In this document: positions 18,616-27,853 of the stretch, piece by piece
Layout: each line of letters begins with the position of its first letter
How positions within the stretch are numbered: the first letter of the stretch is position 1
Assembly (NCBI GenBank): GCA_016744695.1
Contig: JADGDV010000019.1
Location: 1 to 64,000, forward strand
Length of the DNA stretch: 64,000 nt
Origin: Hahellaceae bacterium
GTDB taxonomy: Bacteria; Pseudomonadota; Gammaproteobacteria; Pseudomonadales; Oleiphilaceae
Direction of reading: 5' to 3'
Position numbers and translations under genes: made by a program
The notes under the pieces: model-generated
The model's input: only the letters and a program-made list of their open reading frames with translations
Databases searched by the model: none
What the model was told of the DNA's origin: nothing

Positions 18616-20103
18616 TTATGTCCCACAAAATGTTTTATAAGGGCCAAAATCCTTAGGTGCCGGTAAAGCATATTCTTCTAAACCTTCACGTTGCTCAAAA
18701 GGTTTAGAAAGCACGCTCATTAGCCTTTCAAATGGTGCAAAGTTTGAATCCTTCTCTGCTGCATTCAACGCTTCTTCTACCTTATGGTTTCTTGGTATAT
18801 AAATAGGGTTAACCGAATTCATAAGATGTATACGTTCACAATTTTTCAACGAGTCACGAGATAGTCGTTCAGACCAAGACACAAACCATTGATCGAATGA
18901 ATCCGGCTTATCGAATAAACTACGCACAGTAGATGTCTCACCGTCTATTGCGCTAGATAAACCCCGAAATAATAATGTGAAGTCTACATTCTCGCCTTGC
19001 ATTGCTTTGTGAAGATCAATAACAAGATTAAGGTCATCTTTTTCTTCAGACGCTAAACCGAGTTTAGCCCTCATACCGGCTAACCATGATGATTGATACT
19101 GTTCAGAGAACGTATTCAACTCAGCCGTTGCTAACTTCACCGCTTCTTCAGAATCCTCATTAATCAGCGGTAGTAAAGACTCAGCTAATCTAGCTAAGTT
19201 CCATTGAGCTATTTGAGGCTGACTTCCATATGCATAACGACCTTGATGATCTATAGAGCTGAATACAGCTCGCGAGTCATACGTATCGATAAATGCACAA
19301 GGGCCATAGTCTATCGTCTCGCCTGAAATAGTCATGTTGTCGGTATTCATGACACCATGAACAAAACCAACGCACATCCACCTAGCTAGCAGCTCAGCTT
19401 GTCTCTTGCATACGGCACGCACTAACATCAAGTAACAATCTTTACTACCTTGTAGCTCAGAGAAGTGACGTTGAATGGTATAATCGGCTAGTTGCTTAAC
19501 CTTACCCGTTTCATTTTGCGATGCAAAATATTCAAACGTACCGACTCTTATATGGCTAGACGCTACTCTTGCTAACACGGCTCCGGGAGACATGCCTTCA
19601 CGGAAGACCTGTTCCCCAGTCGATATCGCAGCAAGTGCTCTTGTAGTAGGTACATTAAGCGCAAACATCGCTTCACCTAAAATATATTCGCGTAACACAG
19701 GGCCAACAACGGCTTTGCCATCACCACCACGAGAGTATGGTGTTCTTCCTGAACCTTTTAAGTGAATATCAAATCTTTCACCATTCTTGTCAATCACTTC
19801 CCCTAGAAGCAATGCCCTTCCATCTCCTAGTCGAGGACTAAAACCACCAAACTGGTGACCTGCATACACTTGAGCTAAAGGCCTGCTTCCTTTAAGTTCA
19901 ATTCCGCCTGAAAAAATAGCTGCAATGTCATCTACAGATAAGTCTTTAATGTCTAAACCTAAGCTTTCTACAAGCGCGTGATTTAACCTAAGTAATTCTG
20001 GGTTAGGTGCTTGATCACCAACAAATGGAACATAAAACCCTTCTAGTTGCTCAGCATAACTATTGTTAAAGTTAAAATCGGCATTAATATTCGGCTGTGT
20101 CAT
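18616..20103 (-). CDS. selO: Protein adenylyltransferase SelO (YdiU/UPF0061 family)
   Basis: 495 residues, full length. The pseudokinase-like AMPylator signature is intact: GDGRALLLGEV, HLKGSGRTPYSRGGDGKAVV, VPTTRALA, HGVMNTDNM and DYGPCAFID (metal and catalytic region). The protein ends with YKTFCGT, a Cys where eukaryotic SELENOO carries selenocysteine. SelO transfers AMP to Ser/Thr/Tyr of target proteins with a role in redox homeostasis. Convergent with the AraC gene; the two stops are 6 bp apart. Confidence 0.92.
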   Translation of the reverse strand: MTQPNINADFNFNNSYAEQLEGFYVPFVGDQAPNPELLRLNHALVESLGLDIKDLSVDDIAAIFSGGIELKGSRPLAQVYAGHQFGGFSPRLGDGRALLLGEVIDKNGERFDIHLKGSGRTPYSRGGDGKAVVGPVLREYILGEAMFALNVPTTRALAAISTGEQVFREGMSPGAVLARVASSHIRVGTFEYFASQNETGKVKQLADYTIQRHFSELQGSKDCYLMLVRAVCKRQAELLARWMCVGFVHGVMNTDNMTISGETIDYGPCAFIDTYDSRAVFSSIDHQGRYAYGSQPQIAQWNLARLAESLLPLINEDSEEAVKLATAELNTFSEQYQSSWLAGMRAKLGLASEEKDDLNLVIDLHKAMQGENVDFTLLFRGLSSAIDGETSTVRSLFDKPDSFDQWFVSWSERLSRDSLKNCERIHLMNSVNPIYIPRNHKVEEALNAAEKDSNFAPFERLMSVLSKPFEQREGLEEYALPAPKDFGPYKTFCGT

Positions 20104-20232
20104 AGGGAAGTTCCGATGCTAGGTTTAATAAATAGTCTATTAAAGTTTCATAACTGTGTAATATATAAACACTTGTTTGAAAGCCTTATAGCTTCTGGGC
20201 TATAGAGTTGTTTCAAGAAGATATTCAGAAAG

Positions 20233-20255
20233 TTATCCACAGATTGTGTGGGTAA
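20233..20255. promoter_or_regulatory. Inverted pair of DnaA-box-like sequences
   Basis: TTATCCACA (20233-20241) is a perfect consensus DnaA box. It is followed after 5 bp by TGTGGGTAA (20247-20255), the reverse complement of a one-mismatch box. Two head-to-head sites in the 284-bp gap upstream of selO could bind DnaA, but no origin-like AT-rich unwinding element or further boxes were seen. Confidence 0.35.
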
Positions 20256-20323
20256 TTAATTAGTTGGCAGCTAGAATAACTGCTCTTTGAAATATAAACA
20301 AACCTGCTTTCTAAAGCATGTTA

Positions 20324-20376
20324 ACCGAGCAGTATCTATCACATATTTAAACGATTATATGAAAATACTACTCGGT
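20324..20376 (-). terminator. Hairpin downstream of the ybiT-like gene
   Basis: ACCGAGCAGTAT (20324-20335) pairs with ATACTACTCGGT (20365-20376), 11 of 12 positions, with a 29-nt loop. It lies 11 bp after the ABC-F stop codon. There is no T-run, so it may be a processing or factor-dependent stop rather than an intrinsic terminator. Confidence 0.4.
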
Positions 20377-20387
20377 CAGTTTATTTC

Positions 20388-21992
20388 TTAGCTGACCACT
20401 GATGACTCTTCCTGGCTAGCTAAGTATTCATCATAAGTACCTTGAAAATTAACCAAGCCCTTATCTTTAATTTCAACAACTCGTGTCGCTAAAGAAGAAA
20501 CAAACTCACGGTCATGACTCACAAATATCAATGTACCATCATACTTTTCTAATGCGAGGTTAAGGGCTTCGATGGCCTCCATATCAAGGTGATTGGTCGG
20601 CTCATCCATGATCAATACGTTAGTATCCATCATCATTAACTTACCAAAAAGCAGTCTATTTTTTTCTCCACCTGAACAAACGTTGGCTTTTTTATTGGCA
20701 TCATCAGCCGTAAAGAGCATACGTCCTAATATACCTCTGACCATTAAGTCATCAAACTTAGGTGTACGCCATTGTGACATCCAGTCAAACAGATTAAGGT
20801 CGCTATCGAAATCAGCTGTACTGTCTTGAGGGCAATAACCTATCGTGGCATTTTCAGACCACTTTACATCACCATTATTGGCTTCTATTTCATTAATAAG
20901 ACAACGAAGGAAAGTAGTCTTACCTACTCCGTTTTCACCAATAACCGCCAGTTTAGCTCCGGCTTCTAATATCAGATCACCTTCACCAAACAACATACCG
21001 TCTTCAAAACCGTGTGTGAGGTTTTCTAGCACCAAAGCCTGACGATGAAGTTTCTTTTCTTGCTTAAAACTAATAGAAGGCGTCAATCGGCTTGATGATT
21101 TAACCTCATCAAGTTTAATTTTATCCATTTTCTTAGCACGTGAACTGGCTTGCTTAGCCTTTGAAGCATTGGCTGAAAAACGATTAACAAAACTCTGTAG
21201 TTCGTCAATTTCTGCACTCTTCTTAGCATTTTCTGTATGTAACTGTTCACGGATCAGTGTAGATGCGGCAATAAAGTCTTCATAGTTACCGGGGTAAATA
21301 CGAAGTTCGCCGTAATCGATATCAGCCATGTGGGTACAAACCGAATTCAAGAAGTGTCTATCGTGAGAGATAATAATCATCGTACACTTACGTTGATTAA
21401 GTACCGCCTCAAGCCACTGGATAGTGTGTATGTCCAAGTTGTTTGTTGGCTCATCAAGCAGTAATATATCAGGGTTTGCAAACAAAGCCTGCGCTAACAA
21501 TACTCGTAACTTCCAACCTGGCGCAACCTGACTCATTAACCCGAAATGCAGTGATTCATCGATGCCGGCGTGCAGTAAAATTTCACCTGCTCGGCTTTCT
21601 GCACTGTAACCATCCATTTCAGCAAACTGGCTTTCAAGGTCGGCGACTTTCATGCCATCTTCTTCAGACATTTCAGGCATGGAGTAGATACGGTCACGCT
21701 CTTGCTTGATCTTCCACAGCTCTACATCACCCATTATAACGGCATCAACCACGCTATAATTTTCAAAAGCAAACTGGTCTTGGCTTAGCGTACCCACTTT
21801 ATTACCAGGCGTAATAGACACGTTACCGGATGTAGGCACTAACTCGCCACTGAGAATCTTCATAAAGGTTGATTTACCACAACCGTTTGCCCCAATTAGG
21901 CCATATCGGTTGTCGTTACCAAATTTTGCGGAGATGTTTTCAAACAAAGGCTCAGCGCCAAACTGCATGGTGATGTTTGCGGTAGATATCAA
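20388..21992 (-). CDS. ybiT: ABC-F family ATPase, YbiT-like
   Basis: 534 residues: two ABC domains with Walker [10 protein letters not shown] (about 34-42) and GENGVGKTT, Walker [12 protein letters not shown] and [11 protein letters not shown], and a charged linker (residues about 240-290, [20 protein letters not shown]) typical of translation-factor ABC-F proteins. Length and the opening [21 protein letters not shown] match YbiT. These soluble proteins bind the ribosomal E site and tune translation. Monocistronic by appearance. The RBS lies in TTCCAGGAATTC upstream. Confidence 0.88.
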   Translation of the reverse strand: MISTANITMQFGAEPLFENISAKFGNDNRYGLIGANGCGKSTFMKILSGELVPTSGNVSITPGNKVGTLSQDQFAFENYSVVDAVIMGDVELWKIKQERDRIYSMPEMSEEDGMKVADLESQFAEMDGYSAESRAGEILLHAGIDESLHFGLMSQVAPGWKLRVLLAQALFANPDILLLDEPTNNLDIHTIQWLEAVLNQRKCTMIIISHDRHFLNSVCTHMADIDYGELRIYPGNYEDFIAASTLIREQLHTENAKKSAEIDELQSFVNRFSANASKAKQASSRAKKMDKIKLDEVKSSSRLTPSISFKQEKKLHRQALVLENLTHGFEDGMLFGEGDLILEAGAKLAVIGENGVGKTTFLRCLINEIEANNGDVKWSENATIGYCPQDSTADFDSDLNLFDWMSQWRTPKFDDLMVRGILGRMLFTADDANKKANVCSGGEKNRLLFGKLMMMDTNVLIMDEPTNHLDMEAIEALNLALEKYDGTLIFVSHDREFVSSLATRVVEIKDKGLVNFQGTYDEYLASQEESSVVS

Positions 21993-22184
21993 AGAAGAAT
22001 TCCTGGAAGCTTAGAAATGTGAATGTGAGCCGAAACTAACACAAGGGCGCGCACTATAGTTAGTTGAGGGCCAAAAGTCGAGTCAAGTTGTACATTAATC
22101 ACACAAAACTATTATCATTTTGTGTGATTATGAGAGTTCGAGAAGATAAGAATAAAGGAGAATTTTATTTTGATTAAATTTAAG

Positions 22185-22727
22185 CTACTTAACAAGGCGA
22201 GCTATGTCTCTAAATTGCGCAGCCTCTACCGTTTGTAACAATTCAAACAGTATCATTTCAACGGATGAAATCGAAGCACCTAACTGGGCCATACGCTGGA
22301 GGCCAATCTTGCAATTCTCTAAAGTACGTGAAGAAACCGCTTCAGCAACGACAGATACATCAAAACCCTCTTTTAGAAGCTGAGCGGCACTTTGATAAAC
22401 ACAAATATGTGCTTCTATACCCACAAGCACTACACTTTCCCTACCCGTTTTCTCTAATGCTAACTTAAATTCTTCGCTTCCCATACATCCAAAAGATGTT
22501 TTAGCAATAGGGTTTATATCAGGTAATAAATTAGCCACTTCAGGTATTGTAGAGCCCAGTTTATCTGGGACTTGTTCAAGCCAAATTATCGGTAAACCGA
22601 GTAAGTTAAACCCTTTTATAACTTTATCTAAACTTCCGAATAGATGTTCCTTACCTGGCATAAGTTGAGCTAGCTTGCCCTGAACATCAACAACAACTAA
22701 TACAACTTGGTCTTTTTCTAGCATCAT
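22185..22727 (-). CDS. Isochorismatase-like cysteine hydrolase (YcaC type)
   Basis: 180 residues with the catalytic triad of the family: Asp14 in VVVDVQ, Lys76 in PIAKTSFG and Cys109 in GIEAHICVYQ. The general reaction is hydrolysis of an amide, ester or vinyl ether; YcaC-type members have no firm substrate. The C-terminal helix (SVEMILFELLQTVEAAQFRDI) resembles the oligomerisation helix of that group. It follows the methyltransferase gene by 31 bp in the same direction, possibly co-transcribed. Confidence 0.85.
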   Translation of the reverse strand: MMLEKDQVVLVVVDVQGKLAQLMPGKEHLFGSLDKVIKGFNLLGLPIIWLEQVPDKLGSTIPEVANLLPDINPIAKTSFGCMGSEEFKLALEKTGRESVVLVGIEAHICVYQSAAQLLKEGFDVSVVAEAVSSRTLENCKIGLQRMAQLGASISSVEMILFELLQTVEAAQFRDIARLVK

Positions 22728-22758
22728 CTAATTCTCTATTAATAAGGTAAAGAGTAAC

Positions 22759-23379
22759 TTAGGCTATCTTACTCACGCCCCAATAATTAAACCCCGCAAA
22801 CTTTGGGGTAGAGGGTAAATATTGGGCTTCAATTTTCTCTATTTTAAACCCTGATTCAGTCAACAAACTAGGTATTGGACGATTTAGATGACAACCTCCC
22901 GCTAATTTTTTCCAAACTGGGTTTATCCTCTGCTGCCACCTTCGAATATTATCGTCCGGAGCCTCACCATGCTCACAAAATAGCAAAGAACCATTAGGCT
23001 TTAATACTCTACGCATTTCTTCAAGCGCTTGTTGCCAGTTTGGAATCGTACACAAAGTATATGTAAGTACGATGGTATCTGCACTATTGGTATCTAATGG
23101 TATTTCTTCGCTGGGTAAATCTAACCATTGAACCTCAAAAGGTGATTTATTAAGGTTTTTCAGAGCTTTACGCATCATGCCTTCAGAGGGCTCAAGTCCC
23201 CAAATCATATCTACTTTAGTAGCGTCATAATAAGGAAGGTTAATACCTGACCCCATACCAATTTCAAGAACGCGCCCTTCAGCTAAAGGAACAACCTTTT
23301 CACGTTGCTTTAGAATGGGTTTACTACCGCAAGTAGTGTGGATAACAGTAGGAAGGATGTAGTTGTCGTATAAACTCAT
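22759..23379 (-). CDS. Class I SAM-dependent methyltransferase
   Basis: 206 residues. Motif I reads VLEIGMGSGINLPYY (about 34-48), followed by WGLEPSEGMMRKALK and the post-motif TIVLTYTLCTIPNW. The C-terminal GGCHLNRPIPSLLTESGFKIEKIE segment is common in small Methyltransf_11 proteins resembling METTL7. Substrate unknown; probably a small molecule or lipid. Confidence 0.8.
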   Translation of the reverse strand: MSLYDNYILPTVIHTTCGSKPILKQREKVVPLAEGRVLEIGMGSGINLPYYDATKVDMIWGLEPSEGMMRKALKNLNKSPFEVQWLDLPSEEIPLDTNSADTIVLTYTLCTIPNWQQALEEMRRVLKPNGSLLFCEHGEAPDDNIRRWQQRINPVWKKLAGGCHLNRPIPSLLTESGFKIEKIEAQYLPSTPKFAGFNYWGVSKIA

Positions 23380-23450
23380 GTTTTATATAAACCTATTCTA
23401 TGCGGCCACAAAACTTATTATTTTAGCTCTGAGGCCACATCAATAAAGTG

Positions 23451-24232
23451 TTACTGAGCGAGAAATACACCCGCTTTATCTTTAAATGCTTGTGACTCTC
23501 TTATCTCTGCGCCTTTCTGCCATATTTTCTCAGCCAACGCTTTGTTTGACCCTACAAACTGCTTTGAAAACATTAAATAATAGGGTTTATCAACCAGAGG
23601 GGTTTCGATTGCTTTTATATTACCTGCAAATTCAGGGCTTTTGAGAAGAATATTATCCCCATTCAATGTAAGCGCTGCTACGGCTGCCACCCGGCCCGAC
23701 ATCAACTTATTGAAATTATTTTTGGTATTTGTTGCAGCCATATCAATTTTATATCCGGCTTTAGATAAGTCTTCACCGATTGAATAACCACTAGGTGCAG
23801 CAATTTTTCCAGTAAGGCCTTCAATTGTCATCTTACCCGTTACATTGACACTTGAATCTTTCGCGACATAATAGAGAGTAGCTAGACGAGTGTAATCTCA
23901 ACTCAGGGTCAACCGCCCCGCCGGAATGTGTACCTGGGTAAAAGCCATGCTGAAGTCTTTTTTCTTTATAACTCGCGGTAAAGCAACCTTCTGTTTCACC
24001 TGTTTCAATATTATTTAAACAACGTTTCCAAGGCGCCTGAACATATTTAAATTTCACCTCAGGCATAGCTTCATCGATCATTTTTAATAAAATTAGATCG
24101 ACACCTGATCCGTTTTTCATATTCCAGGGAAATGAATCAACATTCTCATAAGTGAGAGTAACCGTCTGTTCAGCAAAAGCTGATTAAAGGGAATAGCAAT
24201 AGAGAACAACCAAAACTTCGTAATGCCTTCAT
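23451..24232 (-). pseudogene. Periplasmic solute-binding protein (SBP family 3-like), two frameshifts
   Basis: Three pieces in shifted frames make one protein. The start ATG at 24230-24232 opens a signal peptide (MKALRSFGCSLLLFPL) that runs into a stop. One base later the frame gives SAFAEQTVTLTYENVDSFPWN and goes on through YVQAPWKRCLNNIETGETEGCFTASYKEKR. Near 23875 the frame shifts again into LYYVAKDSSVNVTGKMTIEGL, then the C-terminal lobe to 23451. The first shift looks like one extra base (PLSAFA restored if removed), the second like loss of two bases in a CT-rich run. No transporter permease lies nearby. Nonfunctional unless both are sequencing errors. Confidence 0.75.
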
Positions 24233-24385
24233 ACAAAACCTCTTATTATTAAAATAGTAACTGCATAAAGAGTATAGACAACAAACCATTACCTACAAGG
24301 TGTACCAAAACGACAATTACGCCCTACGGACGATTACACTACGCCCCTCTTACCCATATTATATATTCATCGGTTGAGCAGATAG

Positions 24386-24422
24386 AAACGAAGTAAGCCT
24401 TCAGGCCGTTTACTTCGTTTTT
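24386..24422 (+). terminator. Hairpin with T-run (first of two)
   Basis: AAACGAAGTAA (24386-24396 region) pairs with TTACTTCGTTT (24410-24420) around a GC-rich loop, followed by TTT. Points to transcription on the + strand, where no upstream protein gene exists. Confidence 0.55.
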
Positions 24423-24470
24423 AACTTAGCTTTCCATAAGGGCCTCCCTACAATATTAGCCCTATCGTAT

Positions 24471-24515
24471 AGCGATAACATGATTCGGTTCGGCTTCATG
24501 TTATCGCTTTTTTTT
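24471..24515 (+). terminator. Strong intrinsic terminator (second of two)
   Basis: AGCGATAACATGA (24471-24483) and TCATGTTATCGCT (24496-24508) form a perfect 13-bp stem with a 12-nt loop, followed directly by eight T. On the opposite strand there is no T-run, so it serves + strand transcription. Confidence 0.75.
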
Positions 24516-24579
24516 GTCAAAAATTTAAGTACGCCTTAATCAGGCTCATAACAATAAGTGGTTAATGAAGCCCTAATTG

Positions 24580-25647
24580 CTATAAATTAGTTATTCCATC
24601 AAGGTATTGCTCATTATTCTCAAGTTCAACTTTAATTTTTCGATATCTCAATACGTCACTTTCAGCCAAAGGGTAAGCACCCAGTGAACCCCATGCATTT
24701 TGCCTTACTCTTAGGTCTTCTTTATCGTCACTGATTAACGCAATTAATGACAGCTTAGACATTTCGGTTTTAAGCTTCGCATTACCTAAAGCAAAAGCCG
24801 CTTGTGCTCGCACTTGTACACTCATATCTTGAGTTTTATTGACAACTACCTCTAAGTGATCTTCAGAAATAGCCCACTCAGCCAGTACGGTGACAGATTG
24901 AGCACGTATTTTTTCATCATGGGAATAAGTAAGCGTTGTGAGTATTTCTATGATTTCTAGATGTTGATAATCATTAACAACTGAAGGCTTTAAAGCACTT
25001 AGTGCCGCATTGATTATTTCTGGTTCTTGCTCTGTTCTCAATATGTGAACAATAGCACCCCTAACAACAGGGCTCTTAGACTGTATTTTGCTTAATAAAT
25101 CAAACCCAGCAATTCGCTGCTCTTCTATATTAGACGCGTTGACTAGCAGTAGAGCAGAATTTTCTATTCTAGGGTCATTAATCGCGCTAAGTACATCGAC
25201 TAGCAAGTCACCGGTGGGAGTACCCGCGTAATGAGCTAACTCATTTAAAGCCTCACTCAGCGAAACAGTATTATTACGCAATAAAGCATCCAGTTTTTGC
25301 TGGATTAAATCCACCAAATATTCATCATCTTCTGAGGCATGTGCCTGCATAGATTGCAGCAAATTTATTAATTCTAGGGAGTCTTTGTTTTCAAGGTTTA
25401 ACTGAGCACTTGAAGTAACATGAGGTCGTGAATGAAGTTCATATACATCACTTATCAATGATGCAACTTTAGCTTTTTCTATACTAATCTGCTTGTATAA
25501 ATCAACCATCGCTTTATCTTTTTGCAAAGCGACATCAAGCTGACCTGAAACATCAATATTAGCCAGCGGGGAAAGCGATTGATTAACTAAAAACCCTATA
25601 GCACCGCCAATAACAAAGCATGTTGTGGCTGTTTTAAGTAGTCCCAT
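24580..25647 (-). CDS. Membrane-anchored HEAT-repeat protein
   Basis: 355 residues. One N-terminal hydrophobic segment (TCFVIGGAIGFLVN, about 9-22) anchors or exports it. From about residue 140 to the end it is a series of helical HEAT-like repeats (ALSALKPSV, VLAEWAISEDHLEVVV, VQVRAQAAFALGNAKLK, DLRVRQNAWGSLGAYPLAES). Such solenoids are protein-binding scaffolds; the partner is unknown. Single gene; a region of 131 bp separates it from the gene upstream. Confidence 0.75.
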   Translation of the reverse strand: MGLLKTATTCFVIGGAIGFLVNQSLSPLANIDVSGQLDVALQKDKAMVDLYKQISIEKAKVASLISDVYELHSRPHVTSSAQLNLENKDSLELINLLQSMQAHASEDDEYLVDLIQQKLDALLRNNTVSLSEALNELAHYAGTPTGDLLVDVLSAINDPRIENSALLLVNASNIEEQRIAGFDLLSKIQSKSPVVRGAIVHILRTEQEPEIINAALSALKPSVVNDYQHLEIIEILTTLTYSHDEKIRAQSVTVLAEWAISEDHLEVVVNKTQDMSVQVRAQAAFALGNAKLKTEMSKLSLIALISDDKEDLRVRQNAWGSLGAYPLAESDVLRYRKIKVELENNEQYLDGITNL

Positions 25648-25774
25648 ATAACATCCCTATCTATTCAGTCAGAAATATCGTTATTTCTGTAATCTATAGG
25701 GATTATTATAAGTGCCTTCTGTTCAATCTTTGTTCGACTAGTAGAGGTTCTGTAACAAAATTCGTATAAAACGG

Positions 25775-26092
25775 TTATTCAACAACCTCGCCTTCAATAA
25801 TTTTCTCTTGTCTAAAATGTCTAAGGTTAAGCGGTGGAGCCACATAACATATTGCTTTAAATAAACTTCCTAATGCAGAAAGCAAGTGCTCTTCTGTTTT
25901 TTTAAGCTCACTTTCTACTTCGTTAAGTCGTTGCTCTTCTGTCATTAAAGGTGCTTTTTGAGCCACTTCATTTTCGGCGTGCAACAAGGTCGTTTGTATT
26001 CGCTCAATCGCTTGCTCTTGGGCTTCACGAATCTCTTTAACATTCGGGTTTAAAATTGAGTTCAGCGTATTAGTAAAAATTTTAGGTATCAT
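25775..26092 (-). CDS. Hypothetical coiled-coil protein
   Basis: 105 residues from the ATG at 26090-26092, chosen because GGAAAGGGAAC lies just upstream; the earlier ATG at 26119 has no ribosome site. Residues about 18-75 are charged and helical (IREAQEQAIERIQTTLLHAENEVAQ, LNEVESELKKTEEHLLSALG), predicting a coiled coil, followed by a short hydrophobic patch and an acidic end. Family not recognised. It lies 50 bp after the RNase H gene and may be co-transcribed. Confidence 0.65.
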   Translation of the reverse strand: MIPKIFTNTLNSILNPNVKEIREAQEQAIERIQTTLLHAENEVAQKAPLMTEEQRLNEVESELKKTEEHLLSALGSLFKAICYVAPPLNLRHFRQEKIIEGEVVE

Positions 26093-26142
26093 AGCAGTTC
26101 CCTTTCCTTCAGTGTCCATACTGTATTAATGAGTAATTTAAT

Positions 26143-26901
26143 CTACCCTGCTCTAAGCGCTAATATCGCTTTCAGGTTAAATTCTTCCCTATATAAGGCA
26201 AAATCTCGCTCTTTTGATTCCATCGCCATAATTGACATACGGTCAGCCAACTCATTACCTTCTACGCCAACATGGCCATTTACATGTAATACTTTAACCT
26301 TGGCTTTAATTGATTGATGCAGAGCGAACATTTCTTTTATCAACTCTAGATTTTTTATTTCCCCTCCCTGCTTTTTCCATCCTTTTTTCTCCCAACCGAC
26401 GGCCCATTGGATAACACACTGAATGGAATATTTAGAATCACAAAAAATAGCGACCGACTTTTCTTTATCTATTTCATCTTTGGCCATTATCAAAGCCTGA
26501 TGCAACGCATTTAGTTCAGCTGTATTGTTAGTACCTTTCGGGTTATATAAACCATACCAAAGTTCGTCTACCTTATTGTTACGATATACAGCTACACCTG
26601 AACCCGCTTCACCAGGGTTAGGCTCACAACCACCATCGGTAAATATCTTTGTATCTGTATCCATTGCATCGACTTCTGCAGCAGAGTAAGTTTTAACCGT
26701 CTGACGAGTTGCCTTCTTTTTTACTGTAGAAGTAGTCACAGTAACACTATGACCTGCAAACGCTGATTCAGCTTCACCTTGTGTTTTAAATGACTTATAT
26801 CTCGCACCTGGGAATTTTTCGATTTGCTTTTTGCAGGTATTCCAATCAGTAAATATACCGGTTTCCCTACCTTGCCATACTACATAAAACTTTTTAGCCA
26901 C
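26143..26901 (-). CDS. Ribonuclease H with N-terminal viroplasmin (hybrid-binding) domain
   Basis: GTG at 26899-26901 is taken as start: it has AGG 7 nt upstream and gives the family's usual opening (M)AKKFYVVWQGRETGIFTDW. A TTG seven codons earlier is the only alternative. Residues 1-50 are the viroplasmin/HBD fold that binds RNA-DNA hybrids; after a Thr/Lys-rich linker comes the RNase H fold with all catalytic acids (TDGGCEPNPG, NTAELNAL, CDSKYS, NGHVGVEGNELADR). It should cut RNA in hybrids, as eukaryotic RNase H1 does. This architecture is less common in bacteria than plain RnhA. Confidence 0.88.
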   Translation of the reverse strand: MAKKFYVVWQGRETGIFTDWNTCKKQIEKFPGARYKSFKTQGEAESAFAGHSVTVTTSTVKKKATRQTVKTYSAAEVDAMDTDTKIFTDGGCEPNPGEAGSGVAVYRNNKVDELWYGLYNPKGTNNTAELNALHQALIMAKDEIDKEKSVAIFCDSKYSIQCVIQWAVGWEKKGWKKQGGEIKNLELIKEMFALHQSIKAKVKVLHVNGHVGVEGNELADRMSIMAMESKERDFALYREEFNLKAILALRAG

Positions 26902-26967
26902 TCTTATACCTATATTTTTCAAAAATGCCTGACGCCCAACAGAGGCATCAAGCTATTTATTAAATGC

Positions 26968-27819
26968 TTACTTTAATTTACCCAAAAGCCCTTTAACGGT
27001 GCCTGCTAAATCAGCTGGATAAACAACTGTTTTAGCATTATCAGAAGTAGAAAGTGCTTTGATAGAGTCAATATACTTTTCACCCAGTAAATACATTACA
27101 GGCAACTCATCATCTTTAATGGCCGTTGTTACTACTTCAATTGATCGACCAGAAGCCTTAGCTAATACAATTTGAGCCTCAGCATCTTTTCTTGATGCTT
27201 CCAAACGACCTTCAGCTTCAAGAATAGCGGCTTGCTTTTCACCTTCAGCTCGTGTTACTGCCGCTCTACGCTCTCGCTCTGCTGCCGCCTGCTCTTCCAT
27301 TGACGCCTGCATAGTTTGACTTGGGTTAATATCCTGTATTTCTACGTTTTTAAGCGTAATACCCCAGTCAGCAATATCATCGGATATACCATCTTTTAAG
27401 CGTGTCTTAATATGCTCTCTTGATGACAATGCCTCGTCTAAACGCATCTCTCCAATAATGGCTCTCAGTGTTGTTTGAATCAAATTTTGAATCGCTATTT
27501 GATAGTTCTCAACTCCGTAAACTGCTTTTTCTGGGTTTAGAATATTAATGTAAGCAACGGCATTGGCCTGAATAATCGCATTATCCTGAGTAATAACATC
27601 TTGTGATGGAATATCTAACACAATATCTTTCGTTGTTACTTTGTACGCAATGGTATCTACGTAAGGGATTACAAAATTTAAACCAGGGTTAAGTGTTTGA
27701 AAGAACTTACCTAGCCTTTGAACAACATACTTCTCACCCTGCGGAACTATGCGCACGCCTTTAGCGATAGTAATTAAAACTAAACCCACCGCCACAACGG
27801 CAATAATAATAACTTCCAT
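26968..27819 (-). CDS. SPFH/Band 7 family protein (QmcA/stomatin-like)
   Basis: 283 residues: one N-terminal span (about 3-22), then the SPFH domain starting IVPQGEKYVVQRLGKFFQTLNPGLNFVIPYVD, and a coiled-coil tail rich in Ala/Glu (EEQAAAERERRAAVTRAEGEKQAAILEAEGRLEASRKDAEAQ interval). It forms membrane microdomain-type rings. It follows the NfeD-like gene by 34 bp, the usual NfeD-SPFH pair, and both probably form one complex. Confidence 0.9.
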   Translation of the reverse strand: MEVIIIAVVAVGLVLITIAKGVRIVPQGEKYVVQRLGKFFQTLNPGLNFVIPYVDTIAYKVTTKDIVLDIPSQDVITQDNAIIQANAVAYINILNPEKAVYGVENYQIAIQNLIQTTLRAIIGEMRLDEALSSREHIKTRLKDGISDDIADWGITLKNVEIQDINPSQTMQASMEEQAAAERERRAAVTRAEGEKQAAILEAEGRLEASRKDAEAQIVLAKASGRSIEVVTTAIKDDELPVMYLLGEKYIDSIKALSTSDNAKTVVYPADLAGTVKGLLGKLK

Positions 27820-27853
27820 ACTCTTTTAGTCCTTGTACGTTAAAGTAAATAGA

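Larger units (their letters stand above)
24357..24515 (+). ncRNA. Candidate small RNA transcription unit ending in two hairpins
   Basis: The 347-bp gap 24233-24579 has no coding frame I can support, but on the + strand it contains a good -10 box (TATTAT, 24357-24362; the -35 TTACAC at 24334-24339 is weak), then two consecutive hairpins, the last a strong intrinsic terminator. Neither flanking gene is on this strand, so the terminators do not belong to them. A transcript of about 145 nt from near 24369 would fit. No RNA family was recognised. Confidence 0.3.

Noticed and set aside
20233-20255. Replication origin
   Set aside because: Only two DnaA boxes, no 13-mer AT cluster, and no dnaA/gidA/parAB neighbours.
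24334-24362. Full sigma70 promoter for the candidate small RNA
   Set aside because: The -10 is good, but TTACAC matches the -35 consensus at only two positions, so it is not listed as a separate promoter.
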